A stretch of DNA of 64,000 bases from assembly GCA_022729735.1 (NCBI GenBank), contig DZAY01000008.1, positions 19,161-83,160 on the forward strand, given 5' to 3'. The notes under the pieces are model-generated. The model was not told the DNA's origin. It saw only the letters and a program-made list of their open reading frames with translations, and made no database searches. Shown one piece after another: positions 29,202-38,912 of the stretch. The position numbers and the translations under genes were made by a program. This DNA is from Helicobacter cetorum. GTDB taxonomy: Bacteria; Campylobacterota; Campylobacteria; Campylobacterales; DZAY01. The first letter of the stretch is position 1, and every line of letters starts with the position of its first letter.

Positions 29202-29408
29202 ATGCAACCTCTTATTTTAGAAGCAGATGAAACTGTTTTTGAACATATAAAATCTTTTTTATCACTTATTCCTAAAAATAAGTTAAAAATAATAGACCCA
29301 TTTGAAATAGGTTCTATTGATGAAATAGAAAAACAAGAAATATTAGAAATATTAAAAAATAGTGATACAAAAGAGATAGTTGAAAGTTCAAGAAGAAGTT
29401 TTAAATAG
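29202..29408 (+). CDS. Small antitoxin-like protein without a visible toxin
   Basis: A 68-residue acidic protein whose C-terminus (DTKEIVESSRRSFK) resembles the toxin-binding tails of small RelB-like antitoxins. The only downstream gene on this strand is far away, and glmU converges just after a terminator, so no cognate toxin is adjacent. aaggat precedes the ATG. The antitoxin assignment is tentative. Confidence 0.5.
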   Translation: MQPLILEADETVFEHIKSFLSLIPKNKLKIIDPFEIGSIDEIEKQEILEILKNSDTKEIVESSRRSFK

Positions 29409-29430
29409 AGCTTTCCAGCTCTATTTAAAA
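29399..29430. terminator. Bidirectional terminator between antitoxin-like gene and glmU
   Basis: A perfect 14-bp stem (ttttaaatagagct / agctctatttaaaa) closes a TTCC loop between the two convergent genes. The stem ends in A/T tracts on both sides and so can serve both directions. It includes the last codons and stop of the small gene and ends just short of the glmU stop. Confidence 0.7.
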
Positions 29431-29431
29431 A

Positions 29432-30721
29432 CTATTTATTAAAAAATTTATAAAAAAATCCAGAGATATTTGTTTGAGTAACTCTACTAATTGCTAAATC
29501 TCCACTTTTAATATCTTTTGTAACAGTTGTTCCAGCTCCAACAATAACATTATCTTCAATTACACACGGAGCAACTATTTGTGTATCACTTCCAATAAAA
29601 ACATTTTTGCCTATTTTTGTCTGATATTTATTTTTTCCATCATAATTACAAGTGATTGTTCCAGCTCCAATATTTGTTCCTTCATCAATATCACTATCAC
29701 CTAAATATGATAAATGTCCTGCTTTTACACCATTTAAATTAGATTTTTTAATTTCTACAAAGTTTCCAATATGTGAATTTTTAATTACACTATTTGGTCT
29801 AACTCGAGCTACTGGACCAATATCACTATCAATAATTACAGAATCTTCTATTATTGAGTTAGTTTTGATATGTGAATTTACAATTTCACTTTTACCCATA
29901 ATCGAAACTCCATTTTCTATAATGCAATCACCCTTTATAGATACTTCAGCTTCAATATATATTGTATTTGGCAGTCTCATAGTTATTCCATTTTTCATAA
30001 AATTTTCTTTTATTCGATTTTGCATAATTTCTTCAGCTTTTGCTAAATCAAGCTTTGAATTTACACCTTTGAAATTTTCTTCTTTGACAAATATAGGTTT
30101 TATAATCTTGCCATCTCTTTTTGCCATTTCAATTATATCTGTCAAATAGTACTCTTTTTGAGCATTTGCATTTGTTAGTTTTGGCAAATACTCTCTTAAA
30201 ATTTCACTCTTAAATAGATAAACACCAGCATTTACATATCTAATTTTTTTAATATCATCAGTTGCATCTTTTTCTTCAACTATTTTTAATACTTCTCCAT
30301 TTTCAATTATAACTCTACCATATCCAGATGGATTTTCTAACTCTATAACACTCATAATAATAGAAGCATCAATATCTAAAAATCCACTTAATTCAGAAGC
30401 TTCAATCAAAGGCATATCACCATTTAAAACCATAATTTTATCACTATCTAAGCTAACACCCATCATTGCACCACCAGTTCCAGGATAGTTAGTATGGTCT
30501 TGAAGAATAATATTTATATCATCAAAATAGTTTTTTAGTCGATTTTGTATCAATTCGTGTTTATAAAATAGTATAATATCAATATTTGATGTTAGTTTTT
30601 TGGCCTGTTTAGTTACAAGATATATCATCTCTTTGCCAGATATTTTGTGTAAAACCTTTGGAATTTCAGATTTCATTCTTGTTCCACTGCCAGCAGCTAA
30701 AATAACAATTTTAAATGACAT
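29432..30721 (-). CDS. glmU: Bifunctional UDP-N-acetylglucosamine synthesis enzyme GlmU
   Basis: A 429-residue enzyme making UDP-GlcNAc for peptidoglycan and lipid A. The uridylyltransferase domain begins [20 protein letters not shown] and contains VLNGDMPLI and YVNAGVYLF. The C-terminal left-handed beta-helix acetyltransferase carries [20 protein letters not shown] and [13 protein letters not shown]. It is slightly shorter than E. coli GlmU (456). An aaagggg precedes the start on the minus strand. Confidence 0.97.
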   Translation of the reverse strand: MSFKIVILAAGSGTRMKSEIPKVLHKISGKEMIYLVTKQAKKLTSNIDIILFYKHELIQNRLKNYFDDINIILQDHTNYPGTGGAMMGVSLDSDKIMVLNGDMPLIEASELSGFLDIDASIIMSVIELENPSGYGRVIIENGEVLKIVEEKDATDDIKKIRYVNAGVYLFKSEILREYLPKLTNANAQKEYYLTDIIEMAKRDGKIIKPIFVKEENFKGVNSKLDLAKAEEIMQNRIKENFMKNGITMRLPNTIYIEAEVSIKGDCIIENGVSIMGKSEIVNSHIKTNSIIEDSVIIDSDIGPVARVRPNSVIKNSHIGNFVEIKKSNLNGVKAGHLSYLGDSDIDEGTNIGAGTITCNYDGKNKYQTKIGKNVFIGSDTQIVAPCVIEDNVIVGAGTTVTKDIKSGDLAISRVTQTNISGFFYKFFNK

Positions 30722-30810
30722 AAATTATTCCCCTTTAATAATTTTTATGAGATTTTAACACAAAAATCATTAAAATTATTGCTCTTAAAATAGCTATTTA
30801 AGGAAGTATC

Positions 30811-31575
30811 ATGGATTTAGGAACCGTCATTGGTCTTTTACTTGCATTTGGTTTGATTTTGTCTTCAATGGCAATGGGTGTTGGAATTGGACCATATATT
30901 GATGTGCCTTCTATTTTGATTGTTTTTGGTGGAACATTTGCGGTATTAATGATTTCATTCAAAATGGAACAGGTTAAAATATTAGTTAAAGTCTTTATGG
31001 TAGCTGTAAAACCTGCTCAACTTGATACTCAAGAACTAATTAGAAAACTTGTAAATTATGCAACTAAAGCAAGAAAAGATGGAATATTAGCACTTGAATC
31101 AGATGCAAACAATGAAGATAATATGTTTCTAAAAAAAGGTTTAACAATGGCAGTTGATGGAAGTGAGCCAGATGTTATTAGAGCTTTATTAGAGATTGAA
31201 ATGGAGCAAACCAGTTCAAGACATTCAGGAAACTTAGCAATGTTTGATAATATCTCTTCAACTGCTGGAGCTTTTGGTATGCTTGGAACTTTGATTGGAC
31301 TTGTTGCTATGCTTATGAATATGAGCGACCCTCAATCAGTTGGACCAGCAATGGCAGTTGCACTTATTACTACATTTTATGGTGCTTTGATTGGTAATAC
31401 AGTAGGTGCTCCAATAGCTAATATTTTAAATATTAGAAATAGTGATGAGATGACATATAAAGCAATAGTGTTAGAAGGTATTATGTCAATTCAAGCAGGA
31501 GATAATCCAAGAACATTGGAACAAAAACTGTTGTCATATTTACCACCAAAAGAGAGGGTTAGTCAATTTGAATAA
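30811..31575 (+). CDS. motA: Flagellar motor stator protein MotA
   Basis: A 254-residue four-helix inner-membrane protein forming the proton or sodium channel with MotB. It has N-terminal helices (GTVIGLLLAFGLIL), the cytoplasmic loop with conserved charges, and the second helix pair with GMLGTLIGLVAMLMNM and AVALITTFYGALIGN. aaggaag precedes the ATG, and a TAAAAT -10-like box lies about 20 bases upstream of it. Confidence 0.96.
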   Translation: MDLGTVIGLLLAFGLILSSMAMGVGIGPYIDVPSILIVFGGTFAVLMISFKMEQVKILVKVFMVAVKPAQLDTQELIRKLVNYATKARKDGILALESDANNEDNMFLKKGLTMAVDGSEPDVIRALLEIEMEQTSSRHSGNLAMFDNISSTAGAFGMLGTLIGLVAMLMNMSDPQSVGPAMAVALITTFYGALIGNTVGAPIANILNIRNSDEMTYKAIVLEGIMSIQAGDNPRTLEQKLLSYLPPKERVSQFE

Positions 31576-31590
31576 AAGGTGGAGTAAATA

Positions 31591-32358
31591 ATGGCTAAGT
31601 GCAAACAAACATCATGTCCTAAATGTCTTCCAGGTTGGCTTGTTCAGTTTGGAGATTTAATGAGTCTTTTGCTTGTATTTTTTATATTACTTTTGTCTAT
31701 GGCATCATTTGACTCAAAAAAAGTTACAGAAGCAATAGGCTCATTGACGGGAACTTTAAGTGTATTAGAAGGTGGAACTCAAACTGAAGTTTCTCCTCAA
31801 AGAATACAACAAGCAACACCAATTGAAACTACAAGTGAAACAGATGAAACTGTAAATATGCTAACAACAGCTGTTGTAGAGTATCAAGAAATGACAAAAC
31901 AGGCTTCAGGTCCATCTATGGTAATAGAAGAAGGTGAAGAAGGGTTTATGTTAAGACTCCCAGCAAATTTACTATTTAAACCAGATAGTGCAGAAATTGA
32001 AAGTGAAGATGCAAAGCTATTTTTACGAAGAGTAGCACTTATTATAGATAAACTTCCACCAGATATAGAAGTTGTTGCAAGAGGACATACAGATAATGTT
32101 CAACCTTCAGAAAAATCTAAATATGAAGATAATTGGGAACTCTCAACTGCAAGAGCAGTTTCAGTTGTAAAAGAGCTTATAACTAACTCTGTTGGAGCAA
32201 AAAAGCTTAGTGCAAGTGGAAATGCAGAGTTTAAACCAATTGCTACAAATGATACAGAAGAAGGAAGAGAAAAAAATAGAAGAGTTGATTTACACTTTTT
32301 ATCACAAAAAAGAGTTCATGAAGATGCTGTTCAAAAGAGTATTTTAGATGCCAAATAG
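31591..32358 (+). CDS. motB: Flagellar motor stator protein MotB
   Basis: A 255-residue peptidoglycan-anchored stator subunit. The single transmembrane helix (about 16-34) contains the conserved ion-binding Asp in VQFGDLMSLLLVFF. The N-terminus has three cysteines (CKQTSCPKC). The OmpA-like domain includes VVARGHTDN and GREKNRRVDL. It follows motA by 15 bp and overlaps fliP by 11 bases. Confidence 0.96.
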   Translation: MAKCKQTSCPKCLPGWLVQFGDLMSLLLVFFILLLSMASFDSKKVTEAIGSLTGTLSVLEGGTQTEVSPQRIQQATPIETTSETDETVNMLTTAVVEYQEMTKQASGPSMVIEEGEEGFMLRLPANLLFKPDSAEIESEDAKLFLRRVALIIDKLPPDIEVVARGHTDNVQPSEKSKYEDNWELSTARAVSVVKELITNSVGAKKLSASGNAEFKPIATNDTEEGREKNRRVDLHFLSQKRVHEDAVQKSILDAK

Positions 32359-33094
32359 CATTTTTAAAACTTTTTTTCTACTTTTTCTCTTTTTAACTCC
32401 ACTATTTAGTGCAACCCCAACAATACCAACAGTTGATTTATCACTTACTGCACCAACTAAACCAGCAGATTTAGTTAAATCTTTAAATGTTGTTGTTGTT
32501 TTAACAATACTTGTTTTAGCTCCATCATTAGTGCTTGTTATGACAAGTTTTGCAAGATTATTGATTGTTTTTTCATTTTTGAGAATGGCAATGGGAACTC
32601 AACAATCACCACCAACACAGCTTATGGTTTCACTTGCTATGATACTCACATTTTTTATTATGGAACCAGTTATGAAAGAGTCTTATAATAAAGGAATTGA
32701 GCCATATATGCAAGAACAAATTGGTTATGAAGAAGCATTTACAAAATCTATGGCACCATTTAAAGATTTTATGATGCGAAATACAAGAGAAAAAGATTTG
32801 GCACTGTTTTATAGAATTAGAGCGATGGAAAATCCAAATACAGTTGAAGATGTGCCTTTGACTGTGTTAGTTCCTGCTTTTATGATTAGTGAGTTAAAGA
32901 CAGCTTTTCAAATTGGATTTTTAATATATCTTCCATTTTTAGTTATTGATATGGTTGTAAGCTCAATTTTGATGGCAATGGGTATGATGATGTTACCTCC
33001 TGTTATGATTAGTTTGCCATTTAAACTACTTATATTTGTGCTTGTAGATGGTTGGAATTTATTGGTAGAATCACTTGTAAAGAGTTTCCATTGA
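32348..33094 (+). CDS. fliP: Flagellar type III export gate protein FliP
   Basis: A 248-residue export-gate subunit with a cleavable signal peptide (ending LFSA) as in other FliP proteins, four transmembrane helices and family motifs SFARLLIVFSFLRMAMGTQQ, PAFMISELKTAFQIGF and MVVSSILMAMGMMMLPP. It forms the core of the flagellar export pore with FliQ/FliR, which are not in this window. Overlaps motB, suggesting one stator-export transcript. Confidence 0.96.
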   Translation: MPNSIFKTFFLLFLFLTPLFSATPTIPTVDLSLTAPTKPADLVKSLNVVVVLTILVLAPSLVLVMTSFARLLIVFSFLRMAMGTQQSPPTQLMVSLAMILTFFIMEPVMKESYNKGIEPYMQEQIGYEEAFTKSMAPFKDFMMRNTREKDLALFYRIRAMENPNTVEDVPLTVLVPAFMISELKTAFQIGFLIYLPFLVIDMVVSSILMAMGMMMLPPVMISLPFKLLIFVLVDGWNLLVESLVKSFH

Positions 33095-34200
33095 GCTGTT
33101 TGCATTATGGAGTTTGTGGTAGTTGCTCTCTGTATGATTTAAATTATACAGAACAGTTAAGCTTAAAAGTAAATAGAGTCAAAGAGCTTTTTGATGGTTT
33201 GGATTTTGAAGTTTTTAACTCTAAAGAAAAACATTTTAGAGATAGAGCAGAGTTTAGAATATATCGTGATGATAAATTAAATTATGCAATGTTTGATTTT
33301 AATAAAAAAATATTTCCAATTCATGAGTGCATAATCGTAAATGAGTATATTTATGATTTAATGCCAAAACTATTAAAAGAGTTAGAAAATAGTGAAATTC
33401 TTAAAATAAAATTATATACAGTTGAATTTTTATCTTATAAAAGTGATATTTTAGTAACTTTGATTTACCATAAAAACTTAGATAGTGAGTTGTTAAAAGA
33501 GTTAAAAAACTTAGAAATTAAACTTAAAATATCAATTGTTGCAAGAAGTAAGGGCAATCAAGAGATAATATCAAAAAATTATATAACAAATTGTGTAAAT
33601 GAACTTAAATTTAGATATTATGAGGGTGGTTTTTCTCAACCAAATGGAGATATAAATTCAAAAATGGTAAATTGGGTTTTAGAAAATGCTAAATTTGAAG
33701 GTGATTTATTAGAACTTTATTGTGGTGGAGGAAACTTTACAATTCCACTTTCCAAAAAATTTAACAAAACATTAGCCACGGAAATTTCAAAAACATCTAT
33801 TAAAAGTGCAAAAGAGAATATGGTGTTAAATAGATTATCAAATATAGAGTTTGTTAGATTGAGTGATGATGAAATTAGTGAAGCTTTAGAGTTTAAGCGA
33901 GAGTTTAATAGATTAAAAGGGATTGATTTGAAAAGTTATAACTTTAGCACAATTTTTCTTGACCCACCAAGAGCAGGACTTAGTGAAAGTAGCATAAAGC
34001 TATCTCAAAAATTTGACCAAATAATTTATATCTCTTGTAATCCTAATACACTTTATGAGAATTCAAAAGAGTTATTAAAAACTCATACAATTTTTAAATC
34101 TGCACTATTTGACCAATTTCCATTTTCAAATCATATAGAAGCTGGTATGATTTTTATAAGGAACAACTATGCTAGTTATAGCATACCTATCAGATGTTAA
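33091..34200 (+). CDS. trmA: tRNA (uracil-5-)-methyltransferase TrmA
   Basis: A 369-residue SAM methyltransferase making m5U54 in the tRNA T-loop. It has the SAM motif LLELYCGGGNFTIPL, DPPRAGL, the catalytic nucleophile Cys in YISCNPNTL and a C-terminal Glu in SNHIEAG. I chose the TTG at 33091, overlapping the fliP stop as TTGA with aaagag upstream; it gives a length close to E. coli TrmA (366). A TTG at 33052 would add 13 residues inside fliP. The N-terminus has three Cys (HYGVCGSC). Confidence 0.93.
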   Translation: MSCLHYGVCGSCSLYDLNYTEQLSLKVNRVKELFDGLDFEVFNSKEKHFRDRAEFRIYRDDKLNYAMFDFNKKIFPIHECIIVNEYIYDLMPKLLKELENSEILKIKLYTVEFLSYKSDILVTLIYHKNLDSELLKELKNLEIKLKISIVARSKGNQEIISKNYITNCVNELKFRYYEGGFSQPNGDINSKMVNWVLENAKFEGDLLELYCGGGNFTIPLSKKFNKTLATEISKTSIKSAKENMVLNRLSNIEFVRLSDDEISEALEFKREFNRLKGIDLKSYNFSTIFLDPPRAGLSESSIKLSQKFDQIIYISCNPNTLYENSKELLKTHTIFKSALFDQFPFSNHIEAGMIFIRNNYASYSIPIRC

Positions 34201-35716
34201 TGATATAGCTTTAAATCATAGCTCTTATATGCTCTATTTTGCAAAAAATATAGATGAGCTAAACTATATTTTAGAATTAAACAGTATTGATATACTGCTA
34301 ATAAAACTGAACAATTCACTAAATTTAGCTAAAACTCTTAAAAAACTTTATCCAAAACTTCCACAAATTGCAATTCTAAAGAAAAATTTTTTAGTAGAAG
34401 CTGTTGAATTTGGCTTTTGTAACTATTTAATTGAGCCACTAAATTATGATAGATTATTAGAAATTGTTGCTATGTTTGATTATAAATTTTCAAAAAATAT
34501 AGTTTCTAAAGATACAAAATATGATTTATCAACAATTAGAGATTATGTTCAAAATAGTTTAAAAGATAGTGAAGATAAGTATAGACTTTTAACAGAAATT
34601 TCACCAGATTTAATAATCTTGCACTCAAAAGATAGTATTGTATATATCAATTCTGCTGGTGCAAAAATTTTAGGTATAAAAGATAAACGAAAAATATTAA
34701 ATAAAAAAGATTTAGCAAGTTTTATTACACCAAATCAAAGAGAGCAGTTTTTAAATAGTTTTAAATCTTTAAATATTCAAATTCAATTTTCTGAATATAA
34801 GCTTATAAAAGAAGATGGACATGAAGTTTATGTAGAGTTATCTACAATTCCACTTACATACAAAGGTCAAAAATTTGTTCAAATTTTAGCACACGATTTG
34901 ACAAAACGAAAAATTGTAGAACTTGAGCGAGAAAAAATATCAAAACAGTTAAAAGAGTTAAATAGAAATTTAGAAGCAAGAGTAAAAAAAGAGGTTATTC
35001 AAAATAGAGAAAGAGAGCAAATAATGTTTGCTCAAGCAAGATATGCTCAAATGGGAGAGATGCTAAATATGATAGCACACCAATGGCGACAACCATTAAC
35101 GGCAATTAGTGTTTGTGCTATTGATTTGGCACTAAATATTGAATTTGGAGATTTTGATACTCAAAAAGTGATAGATAGCTCTAAATATATTGAAGAGCAG
35201 ACTCAAAAAATGTCAAATATTATAAATGATTTTATGAATTTCTTTAAACCAGGGCGAGAAAAAGAGAACTTTTTGATAGATGATGTTATTAGTGATATTT
35301 ATAGATTAATGTCAGCTCAACTCAAAAATAGAGATATAGAGTTTATAAATTTAGTGGATAAAAATCTAAAAATAAAAGGATATAAAAAAGAGTTAGAACA
35401 AGTATTAATAAATTTAATTGCAAATGCAAGAGATGCTTATGATGGATTAGATGTAATTAATAGAGATATTATAATAGAGACAAAAGAGTTTGAAAATTTT
35501 TATATAATTAGTGTAGCAGATAAAGCTGGTGGAGTTCCAACAATTATTCAAGATAGAATTTTTGAACCATATTTCACTACAAAAGAGCAAGGTAAGGGAA
35601 CAGGAATTGGACTTTATATGAGTAAAAATATAATAGAGCGAAATTTTAAAGGTAGTATATCTTTAGATTGCATTAATGGAGGCTCTACTTTTAAAATCAA
35701 AATACCAAAAGAGTAA
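34169..35716 (+). CDS. PAS histidine kinase with degenerate N-terminal receiver
   Basis: A 515-residue cytoplasmic kinase. Residues about 1-105 look like a receiver fold but the phospho-acceptor position is not Asp (DILLIKLNN). A PAS domain follows (about 145-255), then a coiled coil, a HisKA with His304 (IAHQWRQPL) and an HATPase with NLIANARDAYDG, DKAGGVP and GTGIGLYMSK. It overlaps trmA by 32 bases and lies 10 bases upstream of a receiver-GGDEF-EAL gene, its likely signalling partner. Confidence 0.85.
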   Translation: MLVIAYLSDVNDIALNHSSYMLYFAKNIDELNYILELNSIDILLIKLNNSLNLAKTLKKLYPKLPQIAILKKNFLVEAVEFGFCNYLIEPLNYDRLLEIVAMFDYKFSKNIVSKDTKYDLSTIRDYVQNSLKDSEDKYRLLTEISPDLIILHSKDSIVYINSAGAKILGIKDKRKILNKKDLASFITPNQREQFLNSFKSLNIQIQFSEYKLIKEDGHEVYVELSTIPLTYKGQKFVQILAHDLTKRKIVELEREKISKQLKELNRNLEARVKKEVIQNREREQIMFAQARYAQMGEMLNMIAHQWRQPLTAISVCAIDLALNIEFGDFDTQKVIDSSKYIEEQTQKMSNIINDFMNFFKPGREKENFLIDDVISDIYRLMSAQLKNRDIEFINLVDKNLKIKGYKKELEQVLINLIANARDAYDGLDVINRDIIIETKEFENFYIISVADKAGGVPTIIQDRIFEPYFTTKEQGKGTGIGLYMSKNIIERNFKGSISLDCINGGSTFKIKIPKE

Positions 35717-35726
35717 AGAGGATAAG

Positions 35727-37448
35727 ATGAGTTTAGCAATAGAAGTTAGAGCACTTACTTGGGAGTTATCAATTTTATATGTAGAAGATGAAAAAGAGCC
35801 AAGAGAGCAGACAATAAATGTTTTAAAAAAACTTTTTCAAGATATAGATGTTGCAACTAATGGTATTGAAGCATTAGAACTTTTTAATACGAAACATTTT
35901 GATTTAATTATTACAGATATTATGATGCCAAAAATGGATGGATTAGAGTTATCTAAATTGGTAAGAGAAAAAAATAGAGAGCAACATATAGTAATTATAT
36001 CAGCTTATAATCAAGCAAACTATTTACAAGATGCCATAAAAATTGGGGTTGATGGATTTATAATTAAACCAATTGAGACTATCCAATTTTTAACAATTTT
36101 AAAAAAAATAGCCACAACTATAAAAGAGAAAAAAGAAAATAGCTCATATAGAGAAAGTTTAGAAATGATGGTTGAAAAAAGAACAAAGGAGTTGGAAGAG
36201 AAGCAAAATCTCTTAGAACAACAGTTAATTACAGATGATTTGACAAAGCTTTATAATAAAAAATATCTATTAGACTTTTTAAAACAAAATATTACAAAAA
36301 CTTTGATGTTAATAAATATTGATAACTTTTCAAATATAAATAGTGCTTATGGTTATGAAATTGGTGATGAGGTATTATTGACCGTTGCAAAGTTTTTAAA
36401 AGAGCAGATAGAAAATGGATATATTTTTAGACTTTATGCTGATACTTTTGTAACTCTATTTTTTGGAAATATTGATGCTGAAAAGATTGCTAAAGATTTA
36501 AACTATTTAGCTTTTAATAATATATTTACTCTTCCAAGTAGTTTATCAGTTAGACTATCTTTTTCTATTTCTATTTCTATTACAAATGGTGATAGTAATA
36601 GACTATTAGAAGCAGCACAAATTGCTATGAAAGATATTAAAAGTAGTGGAAAAAATAGAGTTTTAACATATAATGATTCAATAATAGAGTCTCAAAAAAA
36701 ACATAGAGAAAATATTTATTGGATGAATAGAACAAAAGAAGCTCTTGATAAAGGTGAAATTGTCCCATTTTTTCAACCAATTTATGATATAAAAAGTGAA
36801 AAGATTTATAAATTTGAAGTTTTAGCAAGAATTATTAATTCAGAAGATAATAAAATTATAACTCCAAACTTTTTTATCGAACCTGCTAAATTAGTTGGAC
36901 TTATTCCAAATTTAACTCAAACTATAATTGAAAAAAGTTTTTTACATTTTAAAGATACTGAATATGAGTTTTCGATAAATATTACGGAAGAAGATTTAAA
37001 AGATTCATATTTAATAGACTTTTTGAGCGAAGTTTCAATAAAATATAGTATAAATCCAGAAAGGGTAACTTTAGAAATATTAGAAGGAATTAGTGTTTAT
37101 GGCTCCGATTATGCTCTCTATCAATTAGATATTTTAAAAGAGCTTGGTTATAAAATTGCACTTGATGATTTTGGAGCAGAACATGCTAATTTTAGTAGAA
37201 TGCTTGATTTAAAAGTTGATTTTATAAAAATTGATGGTAGATTTATAAAAAATATTGATAAAGATTTGGTTAGTTATCAAATCAGTGATGCAATTACAAA
37301 TTTAGCAAAAAAACTTGGTTGTAAAGTTGTTGCAGAATTTGTCCATTCAGAAGATGTATTTAGTGTAGTTAAAAATATTGGAATTGATTATGCTCAAGGC
37401 TATTTCATATCAGTTCCGCTTAAAAGTATAAAGGAGATTAATAAATGA
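35727..37448 (+). CDS. Receiver-GGDEF-EAL protein, likely c-di-GMP phosphodiesterase
   Basis: A 573-residue response regulator. The receiver has phospho-acceptor Asp64 (IITDIMMPKMDG). A GGDEF-like domain follows, but its signature is replaced by YADTF near residue 239, so diguanylate cyclase activity is unlikely. The EAL domain keeps EVLAR (Glu364), the Asn in INIT, LEILEG, LDDFGAEH, FIKIDG and AQGYF, consistent with c-di-GMP hydrolysis. The start is the ATG after agagga; an upstream extension overlaps the kinase. It overlaps the next receiver gene by 4 bases. Confidence 0.88.
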   Translation: MSLAIEVRALTWELSILYVEDEKEPREQTINVLKKLFQDIDVATNGIEALELFNTKHFDLIITDIMMPKMDGLELSKLVREKNREQHIVIISAYNQANYLQDAIKIGVDGFIIKPIETIQFLTILKKIATTIKEKKENSSYRESLEMMVEKRTKELEEKQNLLEQQLITDDLTKLYNKKYLLDFLKQNITKTLMLINIDNFSNINSAYGYEIGDEVLLTVAKFLKEQIENGYIFRLYADTFVTLFFGNIDAEKIAKDLNYLAFNNIFTLPSSLSVRLSFSISISITNGDSNRLLEAAQIAMKDIKSSGKNRVLTYNDSIIESQKKHRENIYWMNRTKEALDKGEIVPFFQPIYDIKSEKIYKFEVLARIINSEDNKIITPNFFIEPAKLVGLIPNLTQTIIEKSFLHFKDTEYEFSINITEEDLKDSYLIDFLSEVSIKYSINPERVTLEILEGISVYGSDYALYQLDILKELGYKIALDDFGAEHANFSRMLDLKVDFIKIDGRFIKNIDKDLVSYQISDAITNLAKKLGCKVVAEFVHSEDVFSVVKNIGIDYAQGYFISVPLKSIKEINK

Positions 37449-38911
37449 GTGATATTAAGGCATTAAAAGAGATTACAAGAGATTTAAAAGTTTTATATGC
37501 AGAAGATGAAGATGATGCAAGATTTGTATTGGATATGATGTTAAAAAAATTTTTTGGAACTGTTGTAGCTGTTCCAAATGGTAAAGAAGGGCTTGATAAA
37601 TTTAAAACTGAACATTTTGATATGATTATTACAGATATTAGAATGCCTATTATGGATGGAATTGAAATGATTGGTGAAGTTAAAAAGATAAATCCAAAAA
37701 TTCCAATAGTAATAACTTCAGCTTATAGTGAAGAGCAATATTTTTTAAAAGCTATTGAGCTTGGAGTTAGTAACTATTTATTAAAACCATTTAAAACAGA
37801 TAATATAATTTCAACTATCAGTAATATAGCAAATGCTCTAAAAAATGAGAAAGAAGCAGAAAAATATAGACATGAACAGTTACAAAAAGAGTTAAATAAA
37901 GTTGCATCTATCACATTAGAAGAGATTGCAAATGCTTATCCAAATCCAACAATAGTTTTAGAAAATGGAAATATTACATTTATAAATCTCGCATTTAATA
38001 GAGTTTTAGGTGCTGAACGAATGGCTAAAATTTTGGATAAAAGTATAAGTTTGGATTCTGTTTTTGAGCAAACAAATGGATATGCAAAATCTTTAGATGA
38101 CATAAAAAAGGGAGTTAGTAATCGAGTATCAATTATTAGCAATAAACAAAATAGAGTATTTATGGTGAATTTTGAAAATATTGAACTCCCAAATAAAAAA
38201 TTTACAATTTACACATTTACAGATATTACACTTGTAGAGTATCAAAAGATAAAAATTGGTAACTATAAAGCTCAATTAGAAGAGTTTTTGTGGCTAAAAC
38301 ATAAAAGCCAAATGAAAAATCAAATAAGACAAACAAAAGAAGTTGAATTAACAGTTGTAAAAGAAAAAGTTGCTCCAACTGTTTCAAGAGAAAAAACTTT
38401 ATTAAGTGATGAAGAGAGAGATATTTTAAGAAAAAGCAGAGTAGATAAAACTCCAGCAACAGATTATATAAAAGAGCTTGATGGTTCGGTATTTGATGAG
38501 TTAGAAGAGTTAAAAGAGTTAGAAAATGATTTGAAATACAATATTGATGAATTTGAAGTAAATCCAACTTTAAATGAGTTAAAAATTTTATCAAGAATGT
38601 ATGCTAAATATGCAAAAACAATAGAGTTACTATTTGAGTTTCAAGATTTAGCATTTTCAATTAGCTCATTTGCAAATTCAATTGGGGATATTGAAACTTT
38701 AGATGAGCGATTGATTAAAAAAATATTGATTTATATGAAAAATATTTTACAAGATTTAATCTCTTGGAGAAATGGAATATTTGTAAATCAAATTACAAAA
38801 GATATTCATTATCTCGATAGCTCACTATTTAGTAACTGCTTACAATTTGAGATGATGTTGTCAGAAAAAGATTATGATAGCAATGATGATATGGGATTGG
38901 AACTATTTTAA
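37445..38911 (+). CDS. Receiver-PAS response regulator
   Basis: A 488-residue protein. The N-terminal receiver has the acidic pocket YAEDEDD, the phospho-acceptor Asp in IITDIRMPIMDG, and switch residues TSAYS and LLKPF. A PAS-like domain lies near 155-260, followed by a charged linker and a C-terminal helical region (about 375-488) with no output signature I recognise. Overlap with the EAL gene (ATGA) makes a kinase-receiver-receiver series on one transcript. The output mechanism is unknown. Confidence 0.82.
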   Translation: MSDIKALKEITRDLKVLYAEDEDDARFVLDMMLKKFFGTVVAVPNGKEGLDKFKTEHFDMIITDIRMPIMDGIEMIGEVKKINPKIPIVITSAYSEEQYFLKAIELGVSNYLLKPFKTDNIISTISNIANALKNEKEAEKYRHEQLQKELNKVASITLEEIANAYPNPTIVLENGNITFINLAFNRVLGAERMAKILDKSISLDSVFEQTNGYAKSLDDIKKGVSNRVSIISNKQNRVFMVNFENIELPNKKFTIYTFTDITLVEYQKIKIGNYKAQLEEFLWLKHKSQMKNQIRQTKEVELTVVKEKVAPTVSREKTLLSDEERDILRKSRVDKTPATDYIKELDGSVFDELEELKELENDLKYNIDEFEVNPTLNELKILSRMYAKYAKTIELLFEFQDLAFSISSFANSIGDIETLDERLIKKILIYMKNILQDLISWRNGIFVNQITKDIHYLDSSLFSNCLQFEMMLSEKDYDSNDDMGLELF

Positions 38912-38912
38912 T

